The translations under genes were made by a program, and so were the position numbers. The notes under the pieces were generated by a model. It worked only from the letters and a program-made list of their open reading frames with translations, searched no databases and was not told where the DNA came from. Shown in pieces: positions 6,147 through 15,897 of a stretch of DNA of 32,129 bases. Source of the stretch: Chitinophaga pinensis (GTDB lineage Bacteria; Bacteroidota; Bacteroidia; Flavobacteriales; Flavobacteriaceae); the NCBI GenBank assembly GCA_943324545.2, contig CALPMA020000008.1, forward strand, positions 1 to 32,129, read 5' to 3'. Position 1 is the stretch's first letter. The number at the start of each line of letters is the position of its first letter.

Positions 6147-6719
6147 TTACAAGTTATAATCATAATTAACCATTATTCCCCAACTTTCATTTAATCGAAG
6201 TTCACTGTAGTCGGCGTCAAAATTTATACTGTGAATTTTTGCTCCATTGCTTAAGTGAAAACGGGCTACAGAACCTTCCCAAGATTCTAAATATTGCCTT
6301 ACGATTGATTCGTCAGGTTTGCTTTTAAGATGAGTTTTCATTAACGGAATGGGGCTTAGCGTGAAGAAATTTTTAATACCTAATTTACGGCAATGTCCTA
6401 TTAAATCCTTGATTGCAAGAGTTCCTGCACCTTTCAAACTTGCATGTGGTAATCTAAAAATAGAATAAAAAATAGCATATGTAATATCATATTTACTTTT
6501 ATATCCATCATCATTTAAAACCTCCATCATGTTCCTAGGAAGCTTGTTTCCTATTCTCACACATACCATAAATTGAGGGATACCCTGATGCACATACACA
6601 AAGACCGTTCGGTTACCGGTTATTCGTTTCTCAATTGAAATTGTTGGATGTACAGGGTCATTTATTAAAAAGTTTAGCCATTCATCATTAAATCCAACTT
6701 CACCATATTGCAATATCAT
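6147..6719 (-). CDS. Compact malonyl-CoA decarboxylase (catalytic domain only)
   Basis: Malonyl-CoA decarboxylase converts malonyl-CoA to acetyl-CoA and CO2. The 190-aa product matches the conserved landmarks of the family's GNAT-like catalytic domain. These are AIFYSI near 82-87, a GAGTLAIKDLI helix start where family members have G-x-x-x-G-x-F-L-I-K, FFTLSPIPL (118-126) carrying the conserved Ser, and VARFHLSNGA (151-160) carrying the conserved His. The terminal motif GIMVNYDYN (181-189) also fits. Classical enzymes are about 400-490 aa with an N-terminal helical oligomerisation domain. That domain is absent here and there is no sign of a lost upstream part. It follows matB by 54 bp in the same direction, which supports a malonate-degrading role. 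It ends the operon facing the mobile element. Confidence 0.75.
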   Translation of the reverse strand: MILQYGEVGFNDEWLNFLINDPVHPTISIEKRITGNRTVFVYVHQGIPQFMVCVRIGNKLPRNMMEVLNDDGYKSKYDITYAIFYSIFRLPHASLKGAGTLAIKDLIGHCRKLGIKNFFTLSPIPLMKTHLKSKPDESIVRQYLESWEGSVARFHLSNGAKIHSINFDADYSELRLNESWGIMVNYDYNL

Positions 6720-6773
6720 TATTTTATTATTTAAAAAATTAAACTATTTGGGTTATAACTGGTACGAAATAAA

Positions 6774-8216
6774 TTACGGTTTTGGCAACAAGTGTTTTTG
6801 AACTTTTCCCAATGCAGTTCTAGGTAAACTGTCAACGGTAATGAAACTTCTTGGAACTTTAAACGAAGCAAATGTTTTTTTACAAACTTCTTCAATTGAA
6901 TTTGCATCGTATTTTGAATTTGGAACTAGATACGCAACTGGCATTTCTCCTCTTGTTTCATGAGGAATTCCAACTACAACTGCTTCATCAACACCTTCTT
7001 GTTCTAACAAAAATTCTTCAATTTCACGAGGGTAAATATTAAATCCTCCGCTGATTATTAAATCGCTTTTACGACCTCTTAAGGTAAAATAGCCATCTTC
7101 AGAAAGCACACCCATATCTCCGGTTTTAAAATAACCATCAATAAAGGAATCCATTGTTGCTTGTTCTCTTTTCCAATATCCTGCAAATACATTTGGCCCT
7201 TTAACACAAACTTCCCCTTCTTCATCAACAGCCGCTGTTTCTCCGTCAGGCAAAATTATTTTAACAGAAAGACCAGGTAATGGGAAACCAACCGTTCCAG
7301 GTCTTCTTTCGCCAATATAAGGATTACTAATGTTCATCAGGGTTTCTGTCATTCCGTATCTTTCCAAAATAACATGCCCGTATTTAGATTCAAAATCCTC
7401 CATAACTTGGGGTGGTAAAGGCGCTGAACCACAAGCAAATAATCGCATATTTTCTCCAATTTGCTTCGCCACTTCATTTGATTGCTCTAATAATCGGATA
7501 TAAATTGTAGGTACTCCAAAAAACAAAGTCGGTTTAAAATCTAGAAATTCACTTGCAGCTTTTTGGTGTTCAAAACGAACTAATAACCTCATCGTACAAC
7601 CACTAATTAGCCAACAATGAATTCCATTGGCAAGGGAATGAACGTGAAATAACGGCAAGGCTAGTAAAAATTTATCATCCTGCGTAATTTGCCAACAAGA
7701 AACCAGATTGATTCCATTTGAAATAAAATTATTGTGGGTTAGAATTGCCCCTTTTGAAGCTCCAGTTGTTCCGCTTGTATAAACTAATGCTGCAGGACTA
7801 TCTCCGGTTGTATGACTAATAATTTTATAGTCATTCTGCTTTTTTAATTCTAATATTAAATCACTTAATTGTAATGCTGGAAAACCACCAGGCACTTCTA
7901 CATCGGCAATTAATAATTTAGGATCGGCATCGTTTAAAATGTGAGTAATTTCTCTTTCTTTATATAAAATATTTACTGGGACAAAAATGATTCCCGTTTT
8001 GACACATGCCAAATAGAGGTCAATCATTTCAACGCAATTTTCAAGATAAATACAAATTCTATCACCAGAAACAATTCCTTTAGACAATAAAAAATTAGCC
8101 ATTTTATTACTTCGGGAATCAATATCTCCAAAAGTATATTTATTGGATCCAAACTCAAGAGCGGTTTTATTTTTTCTTCCTACAAGAGATAAATCAAATA
8201 GATTAATTAAATTCAT
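6774..8216 (-). CDS. matB: Malonyl-CoA synthetase, MatB-type acyl-CoA ligase
   Basis: This is an ATP-dependent ligase of the adenylate-forming family, 480 aa. The ATP-binding loop is YTSGTTGASKG (146-156). The acyl-adenylate motif ERYGMTETLMN (285-295) followed by SNPYIGERRPGTVG is characteristic of MatB enzymes as I know them, as is GPNVFAGYW. The hinge region GRKSDLIISGGFNIYPREIE and the catalytic lysine in LGKVQK (Lys471) are present. It probably activates malonate to malonyl-CoA in the cytoplasm. The neighbouring decarboxylase would then yield acetyl-CoA, and the MFS gene 6 bp upstream would supply the acid. Substrate could also be a close dicarboxylate such as methylmalonate. Confidence 0.82.
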   Translation of the reverse strand: MNLINLFDLSLVGRKNKTALEFGSNKYTFGDIDSRSNKMANFLLSKGIVSGDRICIYLENCVEMIDLYLACVKTGIIFVPVNILYKEREITHILNDADPKLLIADVEVPGGFPALQLSDLILELKKQNDYKIISHTTGDSPAALVYTSGTTGASKGAILTHNNFISNGINLVSCWQITQDDKFLLALPLFHVHSLANGIHCWLISGCTMRLLVRFEHQKAASEFLDFKPTLFFGVPTIYIRLLEQSNEVAKQIGENMRLFACGSAPLPPQVMEDFESKYGHVILERYGMTETLMNISNPYIGERRPGTVGFPLPGLSVKIILPDGETAAVDEEGEVCVKGPNVFAGYWKREQATMDSFIDGYFKTGDMGVLSEDGYFTLRGRKSDLIISGGFNIYPREIEEFLLEQEGVDEAVVVGIPHETRGEMPVAYLVPNSKYDANSIEEVCKKTFASFKVPRSFITVDSLPRTALGKVQKHLLPKP

Positions 8217-8222
8217 TTACTA

Positions 8223-9413
8223 TTATTTATGTTCATTATTAATTTTAAGAGATACAAAACAGATTGCTAAAGCAAATATTCCAAGGGATAAAAATGCGGA
8301 AGAAAAACTACCTGTGAAGTCGGTTATTTTTCCAACTAAAGGAGCTGCCACTAAAATAAATACAATTCCAAGCATGTTTACTAATCCCATTGCAGCTCCT
8401 GCACGACCAGGGAAAAGTAAAGCTGCACGATTAAATAATCCTGCATAAGGCAACCCGCAACCTATTCCCAATAAGATAATTGCAAAAATGTTGATGATTA
8501 AATTATCGTTTATAAAAGCCAAAATAAAACAACCTAAAGTGTTTAATAATAAGCTAATTACTAATAATTTTCGAACACCAATTTGGGTAACTAATTTTCC
8601 TCCCCAAGGTCTAGTGAAAATACCTAACAATAATACTAAAGAAGCAATAAAAGGAATTAATAATTTATTTCCGAAGGTGAAATTCTCTTTCAACATTTCG
8701 GTAATCCATGAGCCAATAACGATTACTAATCCGAAAGAAGCCATTTGAACTAAGCCCAATAAATACAATTGGCCGTTAGACAACATTACTGATAAAGAAC
8801 TGTGGGGATGTTCTTTAGCAAATGGTTTTGGAGCAAAAAATAAGACTGTAATTAATGTTAACAATGCAACTGCGGAAGTTGAAATAAATGCCGGAGTCCA
8901 ATTTTCGTAGCTTCTTGCAATTTGAGGAACCGCAAAAATCACAAATCCTGATCCTAATAAAACACTTGCTCCATAATAGCCTTGGTAAATAAATAATTTT
9001 TCAGTAGGCATTGATTGATATATATATCTAGCTCCAGAAACAAAACTTACACCCGTTCCAAAGCCTACAAAAAATTTCCAAAACAATAATTGATTGTAAC
9101 TTTCAGAAAAAGAAATTCCGAAATTACCAATACAAACGACTGCTAGCGCAATGCACAACATTTTTTTTGGACCATATTTATCAGCAAAATGGCCGCCAGG
9201 AATTTGCATTAAGGCGTGTGTTAAAAAAATAGCTGTGGTTAAAAATCCGAACATTGCCTTTGTAAAAGGAAACTCAGGAGAGTCAAAACTATTCATCAAC
9301 CATTCTTTTAATGGCGCGTGATTGGTATAATTAGCAGAGAATGCGAATCCTGCTAAGCAAGCACAAAACAATGCTGTTTTTTGTTGTTTGTTATTTAATA
9401 CATTTTCTTTCAT
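8223..9413 (-). CDS. MFS transporter, probable malonate/organic acid importer
   Basis: 396 aa with about 12 hydrophobic segments. The loop between TM2 and TM3 carries the major facilitator signature GGHFADKYGPKK (about 73-84), and TM4/TM5 have the Gly-rich stretch GFGTGVSFVSGARY. The start at ATG 9413 leaves a short charged N-terminus, as expected for an inner membrane MFS protein. The gene is 6 bp from matB, so they are almost certainly co-transcribed, which makes malonate (or a related acid) the likely cargo. The family itself is broad and the residues do not define the substrate. It lies 67 bp downstream of the GH2 gene in the same direction, so read-through from the polysaccharide locus is possible. 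Confidence 0.8.
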   Translation of the reverse strand: MKENVLNNKQQKTALFCACLAGFAFSANYTNHAPLKEWLMNSFDSPEFPFTKAMFGFLTTAIFLTHALMQIPGGHFADKYGPKKMLCIALAVVCIGNFGISFSESYNQLLFWKFFVGFGTGVSFVSGARYIYQSMPTEKLFIYQGYYGASVLLGSGFVIFAVPQIARSYENWTPAFISTSAVALLTLITVLFFAPKPFAKEHPHSSLSVMLSNGQLYLLGLVQMASFGLVIVIGSWITEMLKENFTFGNKLLIPFIASLVLLLGIFTRPWGGKLVTQIGVRKLLVISLLLNTLGCFILAFINDNLIINIFAIILLGIGCGLPYAGLFNRAALLFPGRAGAAMGLVNMLGIVFILVAAPLVGKITDFTGSFSSAFLSLGIFALAICFVSLKINNEHK

Positions 9414-9480
9414 CTTTTCTAATTTTTGGTTTTTTTGGTTTTGGTTAAAGTACTTAGCAAAGTTGGTTTAGGCTTTACTT

Positions 9481-12207
9481 TTAATTTATTTTTACAATTC
9501 TAATTGCATTTAAATAGGTTGCTCCGCCTTTGCCAGGGTTGAATTTTATCGAAATTCCTTTACCATCATTTACAGAAACAGAAGTGTTTTTTATTACCGC
9601 TCGTTCCGTTCCGATTTGGTTTGGAATATCAAAATCTTTAAGCAATGTATTTCCATTTACAACCACATCAAAAACATAATTTTCGGCATTTTCATAGCTT
9701 GAAGTATTTCCTAAATTATAAGCTAACGCTTCTTTTTGCACTTTAGGAATTAAATGCGCCCAATAAAAATAAACTTCATAAATTCCATCAGCAACATCGG
9801 CTTTAAATTCTTCTATTCCATTTCGTTGGGTTTGAAAAATAGGGTCTTGAGTGGTATTTAATATATCCAACTCTGAAGTTGGCAATTGTCCGTAACGTGT
9901 ATTCGTTTTAAATGATTTTCCTCCTACATATCCCCAACTTCCTTTGGCGTAAGCTTGTTCGGGAATCCAACATATTGCGGCTGATTTGTCTTCAAAATAA
10001 CGATTAGAACCAAACATTATATTCAAACTTTCAAAACTAGCATCCTGAATTTGACTTGGAATTAATTGGAAATTGACTTTATAAAAATCGGAAACCTCAT
10101 CAATTCCATTTTTTGCAGCAGCGGTAATAACATTAATTTTATTTGTAAAAGGAATGGAAACGACAGCTACCCCATTTTCCGTTTTATATTCTCCTAAATA
10201 TTTAGAGTTCACATTAACTGAAATTTTAGGTAAATTGCTATAAATCGAAACATTCTGATTGCAAATACCCGCCTGTGTTTCGACACCTGCCCGGTTGTAC
10301 CAAGAATTAGTCCCAAAAGCTACGAAGGGTTTTTTAAGAAAATTTGCTTGATATAACAAATAAGTATCTTTTTTCTCTCTATTCAATCCGGTAATTCCTT
10401 TGTTATTTACATGGGGAACGGCAGCAGCCCTGCTTTCAGAAAAAAAGTCATTTAAATTCCAAATTGCCGCTCCGGAAATGAACTTTCTATCCATTATCGC
10501 TTTCAGATAGTGCTCGTGATATAAATTACCATATTCTTGTGTGTAATCAAATCTCTCGGGTAAAAAAGAATGCAATCGGGCATCAACATCAGCGCCATAT
10601 TCAGTAACAATAATTGGTGTTTTAGGGTATTGCTTGTGAAAATCATCCAAGTAGGTATCAAAACCTGAAAAGATTCCACTGTACCAACCTTGATATAAAT
10701 TCAGTCCCACAATTTTAGGAATTTCAAATAATCCGGCTTCTTGATAGGCAGACATTGAGCCGTGACAAGGAATTAAGGTAGATCTGGAAGGATCCAAACT
10801 TCTTATTAATTTCTCCAATTCTTTCGCTTGTCGGTTCAATTCTTTACAATAAATTGAGTGTCTTTCAGCATCTTTTTTAAATGGCGGACGCAACATTACT
10901 TCGTTCATATAAGCCCAAACAACCAGTGAAGGATGATTGTAATTTTGCTTTACCATTTCTTCGGCCATTTGCAATGAATTTTCTAAAAACACATTGTTTT
11001 CGGTAATTGCATTTACAATTGGGATTTCAACCATGGTTACAATTCCTAATTTATCGCACCAATCCAAAATATTTTGATCTTGTGGATAATGGGCAATTCT
11101 AAGAAAATTCCCTCCCATTTCTTTAATCAATTTTATGTCTTGAATATGAAACTCATCACGCAAAGCATTTCCAATTCCGGAAAAAACTTCATGACGATTT
11201 ACGCCTATTAATTTTAAAGGTTTTCCATTCAAATAAAAACCATTATCGGCTGTAAATTCGAACCATCGTAACCCAAAAACCGTTTCTTTTTCTTGAAGTA
11301 ATTGATTTTTATTGTTTAGAATTGAAGTGACAACTTTATACAATTTTGGAGATTCTGGAGACCATAAATCGGGGTTAGCAATTTGAATCGGGTTGCTTTC
11401 AAAAGTGTTTGATTCCCCTGCTTTTAAAGTTAATTTACTCTTGCTAGTATTTACAACTTCCCCTTTTGGATTGATGTATTTTTGAATAATTAGAATTTTA
11501 CTATTTTCAGAAAGTTCATTTTTTACAATAGTTTTAACTGAAACCGTTGCTTCTTTGTCTGAAACTTGAGACGTTTTTACATAAATTCCAGAAGAAGCAA
11601 AATCAGCCGTTGAAATATGAATTGGAGCAACAAAACTTAAAGAAATTGGTCGGTTAATTCCTCCAAAAAAAGTGAAATCGGCAGTTAATGGCGGAATATT
11701 TTCATTGTAGGAATTATCTACTTTAATCGCAATCAAATTGGATTTACCGGGTTGAATATTGTTGGTAATATCAAAATTAAAAGCAGTGTAACCACCGATG
11801 TGTTTTCCAACCAAAACTTCATTTACATACAATTCAACTACTTGATTTGCACCGTCAAAATTCAAAATTGCAATTTTACCTTCGGCTTCATTTCCAATAA
11901 AAACCGATCGTCTATACCAACAGATGCCTCTATAAAACCCTGGGGTTTCATCCATCGCATCCTCGTTATTCCAGGTGTGAGGAATTGTAACAGTAGACCA
12001 ATTTGTATCAGGAAAATCTACTTTGTAACTACTCGAATTATTTTCTTTTGAAAATTTCCAGGCTTCGTTAATGGAATAATTGACCTCTTGATTGGACTTT
12101 TTTATTTGTGCAAAAATTGGAGAAAAACATAAAGTTCCAACTATTATAAAATAGAATAAAATTGGGTTATTAACACTCCATTTGTATTTTGAAAATATTG
12201 TTTTCAT
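9481..12207 (-). CDS. GH2 family exo-glycosidase with signal peptide
   Basis: Glycoside hydrolase family 2, of the beta-galactosidase/beta-glucuronidase/beta-mannosidase type. Numbering follows the 915-aa ORF. The sugar-binding jelly roll covers about 50-205, the Ig-like domain about 210-320, and a TIM barrel about 325-640 with acid/base Glu443 (YMNEV) and nucleophile Glu543 (VTEYGAD). A C-terminal malectin/CBM-like domain lies roughly at 740-915 (YEVYFYWAHL ... VFDVVVNGN). The ORF start at 12228 is a TTG. I prefer ATG 12207, which forms an ATGA overlap with the upstream esterase stop and starts a normal signal peptide (MKTIFSKYKW ... FSPIFA). That gives 908 aa. Export to the periplasm is expected, where it would trim oligosaccharides imported by SusCD. 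The exact sugar cannot be assigned. Confidence 0.88.
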   Translation of the reverse strand: MKTIFSKYKWSVNNPILFYFIIVGTLCFSPIFAQIKKSNQEVNYSINEAWKFSKENNSSSYKVDFPDTNWSTVTIPHTWNNEDAMDETPGFYRGICWYRRSVFIGNEAEGKIAILNFDGANQVVELYVNEVLVGKHIGGYTAFNFDITNNIQPGKSNLIAIKVDNSYNENIPPLTADFTFFGGINRPISLSFVAPIHISTADFASSGIYVKTSQVSDKEATVSVKTIVKNELSENSKILIIQKYINPKGEVVNTSKSKLTLKAGESNTFESNPIQIANPDLWSPESPKLYKVVTSILNNKNQLLQEKETVFGLRWFEFTADNGFYLNGKPLKLIGVNRHEVFSGIGNALRDEFHIQDIKLIKEMGGNFLRIAHYPQDQNILDWCDKLGIVTMVEIPIVNAITENNVFLENSLQMAEEMVKQNYNHPSLVVWAYMNEVMLRPPFKKDAERHSIYCKELNRQAKELEKLIRSLDPSRSTLIPCHGSMSAYQEAGLFEIPKIVGLNLYQGWYSGIFSGFDTYLDDFHKQYPKTPIIVTEYGADVDARLHSFLPERFDYTQEYGNLYHEHYLKAIMDRKFISGAAIWNLNDFFSESRAAAVPHVNNKGITGLNREKKDTYLLYQANFLKKPFVAFGTNSWYNRAGVETQAGICNQNVSIYSNLPKISVNVNSKYLGEYKTENGVAVVSIPFTNKINVITAAAKNGIDEVSDFYKVNFQLIPSQIQDASFESLNIMFGSNRYFEDKSAAICWIPEQAYAKGSWGYVGGKSFKTNTRYGQLPTSELDILNTTQDPIFQTQRNGIEEFKADVADGIYEVYFYWAHLIPKVQKEALAYNLGNTSSYENAENYVFDVVVNGNTLLKDFDIPNQIGTERAVIKNTSVSVNDGKGISIKFNPGKGGATYLNAIRIVKIN

Positions 12208-13691
12208 TCGATAATTATGTTTTCCCAATTATCTGTTCGAAAAGGAGATGCAGGCAAATTGTCACCATTAAAAAGGTTCGCTTTATCTGTCGAATTCCAT
12301 GCATATCTCACAGCAACTGGTTCTTTAACTGATGGTGAAAATACAATTAATTTATTATTTTCAATATATGCCTCCGCTTTAATAAATTTTCTATCATTAC
12401 CGGCAATAAAAATATCATTCAAAATTGTTCCTTTAATATTAAGCATAGAATTGTAGGTAAAATCAATAACTACTTTATCATTATCAATTGCAGAATTAGA
12501 AAATAATGGTCCGCAAAAAGCTACTTTTTTAGAATAGGAATTGGCTAAAGCAATATTGGCTAAACGTCTTCCAAAAGGCAATTTGTATGGATAATGAAGG
12601 TCATTCAAGTCGCCAATATCCATCGTAGGACACATTGCGGTATTGGGAAGTTGGAGTGTTTTTTGTTGGTTTTCACGAATGATAGATGCTAAATTGCTAT
12701 CGCTGTATTTATAGGTCGTTAATTGTAAAAAGTAGAAAGGCAATTCAGGATTGTTCCATTTTTTTCTCCACCCGGTAATTAAAGCGCTCATTTGCTCAAA
12801 ATATTCGTTGGCCCAATCTCTATTTGAAGTTCCTTGATACCATGCTATTCCTTTTATAGTGAAGGGAATTAAAGGTGCTAGCATTCCGTTATACAAAACA
12901 GACGGACGTCTGTGCGGTCTGCTTGTCATATAGAGGGATTTTGGCTCTTCCATTTTTAACTTATTTGCTTTTGCTTCTGCAAATGAAATACTGTCTTTGA
13001 CTTTATTAGCGTCCCAATTTTCCCAACGTGCATATAAGTTTTTCAATAGTGGATAACTTCTATTTTCTTCTTCAGGAGTCCAACATTCCGCTCCTGTACC
13101 ACCCCAATTGGCTGTAATTATACCGATTGGAACATTTAATTTTTTTTGTAAATCTCTCGCAAAATAATAACTCATTGCTGAAAATTCCTTTACACTAATA
13201 GAATCACAAGGCATCCATTTGCAATTTTTTGGAAAATCTTCTTGTGGGGAATTAGCGATTTTTTTGGTAATATTAAATAGTTTAATATTTGGGTAACTGG
13301 CTTCAGAAAGTTCCTTTTTGGCGTCTTTCACTTTTCTCATTGGCCATTCCATATTGGATTGTCCGGAAGTAAACCAAACTTCACCAATGAGTACATGATT
13401 GATTTGAATGGTGTTATTCCCTTTTATAGTAATGGTTTGCTCTTTAAAACTAGCTTTATAAGTCGCAACTTCTATTTTCCATTTACCATTTTTATCGGCT
13501 GTAATTGTAGCTGTTTTTTTAGACCACGTATTTGAAATTGTAATCGTTTCATTAGGATCTGCGGTTCCCCAAAAGTTAACATTACTTTTTTGTTGAAGTA
13601 CCATGTGATCACAAAAAATAGCAGGCAAAGTTACATTTGCAAAGAATGCATTACTTAATAAAATAAAAAATAAAAGCAAGGCATTTTTCAT
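12204..13691 (-). CDS. SGNH/SASA-type acetylesterase (sialate O-acetylesterase-like)
   Basis: 495 aa with a signal peptide (MKNALLLFFILLSNAFFA). The family's nucleophile block GQSNMEWPM is at 110-118 with Ser112. WGGTGAECW provides the oxyanion-region glycine pair, and GDLNDLHYP carries the Asp/His pair expected of the SASA family. These enzymes remove O-acetyl groups from glycans; sialic acid is only the annotated namesake and is unlikely here. The usual W-Y-Q-G-E-S-N motif reads WYQGTSN, so the conserved Glu is a Thr. The gene is 32 bp downstream of the fusion enzyme and overlaps the GH2 gene by 4 bp, so it belongs to the polysaccharide operon. It probably acts in the periplasm on acylated oligosaccharides. 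Confidence 0.85.
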   Translation of the reverse strand: MKNALLLFFILLSNAFFANVTLPAIFCDHMVLQQKSNVNFWGTADPNETITISNTWSKKTATITADKNGKWKIEVATYKASFKEQTITIKGNNTIQINHVLIGEVWFTSGQSNMEWPMRKVKDAKKELSEASYPNIKLFNITKKIANSPQEDFPKNCKWMPCDSISVKEFSAMSYYFARDLQKKLNVPIGIITANWGGTGAECWTPEEENRSYPLLKNLYARWENWDANKVKDSISFAEAKANKLKMEEPKSLYMTSRPHRRPSVLYNGMLAPLIPFTIKGIAWYQGTSNRDWANEYFEQMSALITGWRKKWNNPELPFYFLQLTTYKYSDSNLASIIRENQQKTLQLPNTAMCPTMDIGDLNDLHYPYKLPFGRRLANIALANSYSKKVAFCGPLFSNSAIDNDKVVIDFTYNSMLNIKGTILNDIFIAGNDRKFIKAEAYIENNKLIVFSPSVKEPVAVRYAWNSTDKANLFNGDNLPASPFRTDNWENIIIE

Positions 13692-13723
13692 CAGCAGAAA
13701 TTTTAAATAAACGAAGTTTTGAA

Positions 13724-15865
13724 TTATTTCTTTAATAGAAATGGAAGTACTTTTTCAGCATATCGATCTCCCAATTTATTAGCGCTTTCCGCATCAAAAT
13801 GGATGTTATCTTCTAATAGCTTTGTTCCTTCAGAAGTTACAAAATCGCTAAATGGAATGTACTCTTTTACTTTTTGAATTACTTCTTTATTGAATTCTGC
13901 AAAATCTGGTCGTTCTGATAATTCTCCACAAATAAAAGGCAATTCAGGTTCGTTTAGATCTTGTCTGATGTGTTCCACCATCTCTTTTAAATTGGCTTTA
14001 TACGTTGCAAAATTATCGTCTTTGCCCTCTTTATTGTCACTAGAACCTTGATTCCAAATAATCGCTTTTATTTTACCATGTTTTTGCGCTTCTTTAGCTC
14101 GTTTAATTGAAGCATCATAATTCACTTTTCCTGGTTTGTACCATAATTTAATTGAAGAACCACCTTGTGGATTCATTACTAATCCCAAGGGTTTATTAAG
14201 TGCTTTTTGAAGATTAACCATGCAATTTCTTGCTAAAGTAACCCCTTGAATTTTTAATTCTTTACGAATACTAGAATATTTATTTAATGGTTGAGATGCC
14301 GGTTCAAAATTTCCATCTTCATTGAATAAATATACATTTGGAATCACGCTATAATCATCAATTGGCGCACGTCCAGACATGTTGGATTGACCAATAGCAA
14401 AAATGATATCTAATGGTTCCAATGCCTTGATTTTATCTGATTCTGTTTCTAGAAATTTTATTAAATTGTATTTATTTTCGTTAAGTTCTTTCATAAGTTT
14501 TACGAGGGGTTTGTAGTATTGAAAACTATTATCTACTAATCCTTTGTTAGAATCGGCATTCGAAGGATCTGCTTTTTTTGAGGAAGGATCATTGTCTTGG
14601 TATCGAAAGTAATGCCATCCCACACAAGATTTATTGGCTAATAATGACAAGCAAAAGTTTTGATAGGCAAAACCTCGATCAGTTTGAGTTTTAACTGTAA
14701 AGCCGGCTCCGGTAGTATTTGGCAGCCCTGAATCCATTCCTTTAGTATAAAATTCAGTAATCATAAAAGGCTTTTTGGCGGCTCTATCCCACATGTCAAA
14801 TAGCACTGCATCGGGAGTCCAGTAGCCATAATAATTGACTGATAAAATGTCGCAATATTTTCCTGCAGCTGCAATAATTGAATCTATTTTTTTTGCTCCA
14901 CCATGAATTCTACTTCCTAAATAAAGGTGATTAGGATCGTATTTTTTTATCGCTTTGGAAACTATAGAATAATATTTATCAGCAACTATACCAGCAAATT
15001 CAGCTCGGTCTTTATCGCTGATTTTATCAATTGTTATTCCTTTTTGTTCCAACCATTTTGAAGCAAATAAATACCCTTGATCCGATTTATCTTCTAAAGT
15101 TAAGTACCCTTCTAAATTATCTAATCCAAGAGGCATTTCATTATCTGAAAAATAGCCAAATAGGTTTTTATCATTGGCATATTTCGTTAATTCTTGTGCT
15201 CTTTCATCGCAATAGGTTTCAAATTCAGCATCAAAAACAAAAATACATTGATTTGGATATCCAGTATTTCCAGGTAGTTGATACGTCCCTCCTCTTTTCT
15301 TACCATACCCACTCATAAAGTTGAGATTTGGCGTGTAAGAAAGTGGCATTTTTGCTGTTTTATTATATTCTTGGATAACTTCATCATCACCCCAAGAACC
15401 ACTTCCATAAAAACCATATGATCTTAAATTTTCTGCGGTATTAGCAATCCATTTCTCATTATTTCCAAATTTATTAGCAAATTCTTTTTGATTTAATTCT
15501 GAATTTCCGGGACGCAATGAAGTAATACCAACATTAATATTCTTGAAGCCAAATGGGTCAATTACCCACCATCTATTTCCGATTTTCTCTGTTCTAAAAA
15601 AACCAGTTGCCTTGAATTTTTTGGAAACATCACTTCCGAAAACAGTAGGAGTAGTTGATTTAACCGGTTTAAATCCCTCAATATTTTTTACGATACAGGT
15701 TTCAAAAAAATCCCAAGAAGTTTCTTTGCCTTTTACCCATGGTTTCGCTTCAACTTTTATAGATTGATAGCTAATTGCACCCCAATTATTGTATTTTTTT
15801 GGATCACAACCTTGAGAAAAAACAAACTGAAAACAGAAAATTGCAAGAATTGAATAATATTTCAT
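13724..15865 (-). CDS. Clan GH-A hydrolase (agarase/GH50-like) fused to SASA esterase
   Basis: 713 aa with signal peptide (MKYYSILAIFCFQFVFS). The N-terminal part shows the GFFRTEKIGNRWWVIDP signature (about 88-104) typical of agarase-annotated, GH50-like proteins. A TIM-barrel core follows with probable acid/base Glu243 (FSDNEMPLG) and nucleophile Glu371 (MITEFY). The C-terminal part (about 485-713) is a complete SASA esterase: GQSNMSG with Ser494, GGSSIKLW, and DNIHFD near the end. One chain therefore probably deacylates and cleaves the same polymer. The family's Q-G-E motif reads WNQGSSDN. It follows susD after a hairpin and precedes a second esterase. The hydrolase family is uncertain: GH50, GH86-like or another GH-A family are all possible. 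The fusion itself is clear. Confidence 0.75.
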   Translation of the reverse strand: MKYYSILAIFCFQFVFSQGCDPKKYNNWGAISYQSIKVEAKPWVKGKETSWDFFETCIVKNIEGFKPVKSTTPTVFGSDVSKKFKATGFFRTEKIGNRWWVIDPFGFKNINVGITSLRPGNSELNQKEFANKFGNNEKWIANTAENLRSYGFYGSGSWGDDEVIQEYNKTAKMPLSYTPNLNFMSGYGKKRGGTYQLPGNTGYPNQCIFVFDAEFETYCDERAQELTKYANDKNLFGYFSDNEMPLGLDNLEGYLTLEDKSDQGYLFASKWLEQKGITIDKISDKDRAEFAGIVADKYYSIVSKAIKKYDPNHLYLGSRIHGGAKKIDSIIAAAGKYCDILSVNYYGYWTPDAVLFDMWDRAAKKPFMITEFYTKGMDSGLPNTTGAGFTVKTQTDRGFAYQNFCLSLLANKSCVGWHYFRYQDNDPSSKKADPSNADSNKGLVDNSFQYYKPLVKLMKELNENKYNLIKFLETESDKIKALEPLDIIFAIGQSNMSGRAPIDDYSVIPNVYLFNEDGNFEPASQPLNKYSSIRKELKIQGVTLARNCMVNLQKALNKPLGLVMNPQGGSSIKLWYKPGKVNYDASIKRAKEAQKHGKIKAIIWNQGSSDNKEGKDDNFATYKANLKEMVEHIRQDLNEPELPFICGELSERPDFAEFNKEVIQKVKEYIPFSDFVTSEGTKLLEDNIHFDAESANKLGDRYAEKVLPFLLKK

Positions 15866-15897
15866 TTGAGTATAAAAATGGTATTGTATTTATTATT

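Noticed and set aside
12207-12228. TTG start for the GH2 enzyme at 12228
   Set aside because: ATG 12207 gives a cleaner signal peptide and a standard 4-bp ATGA overlap with the upstream gene.
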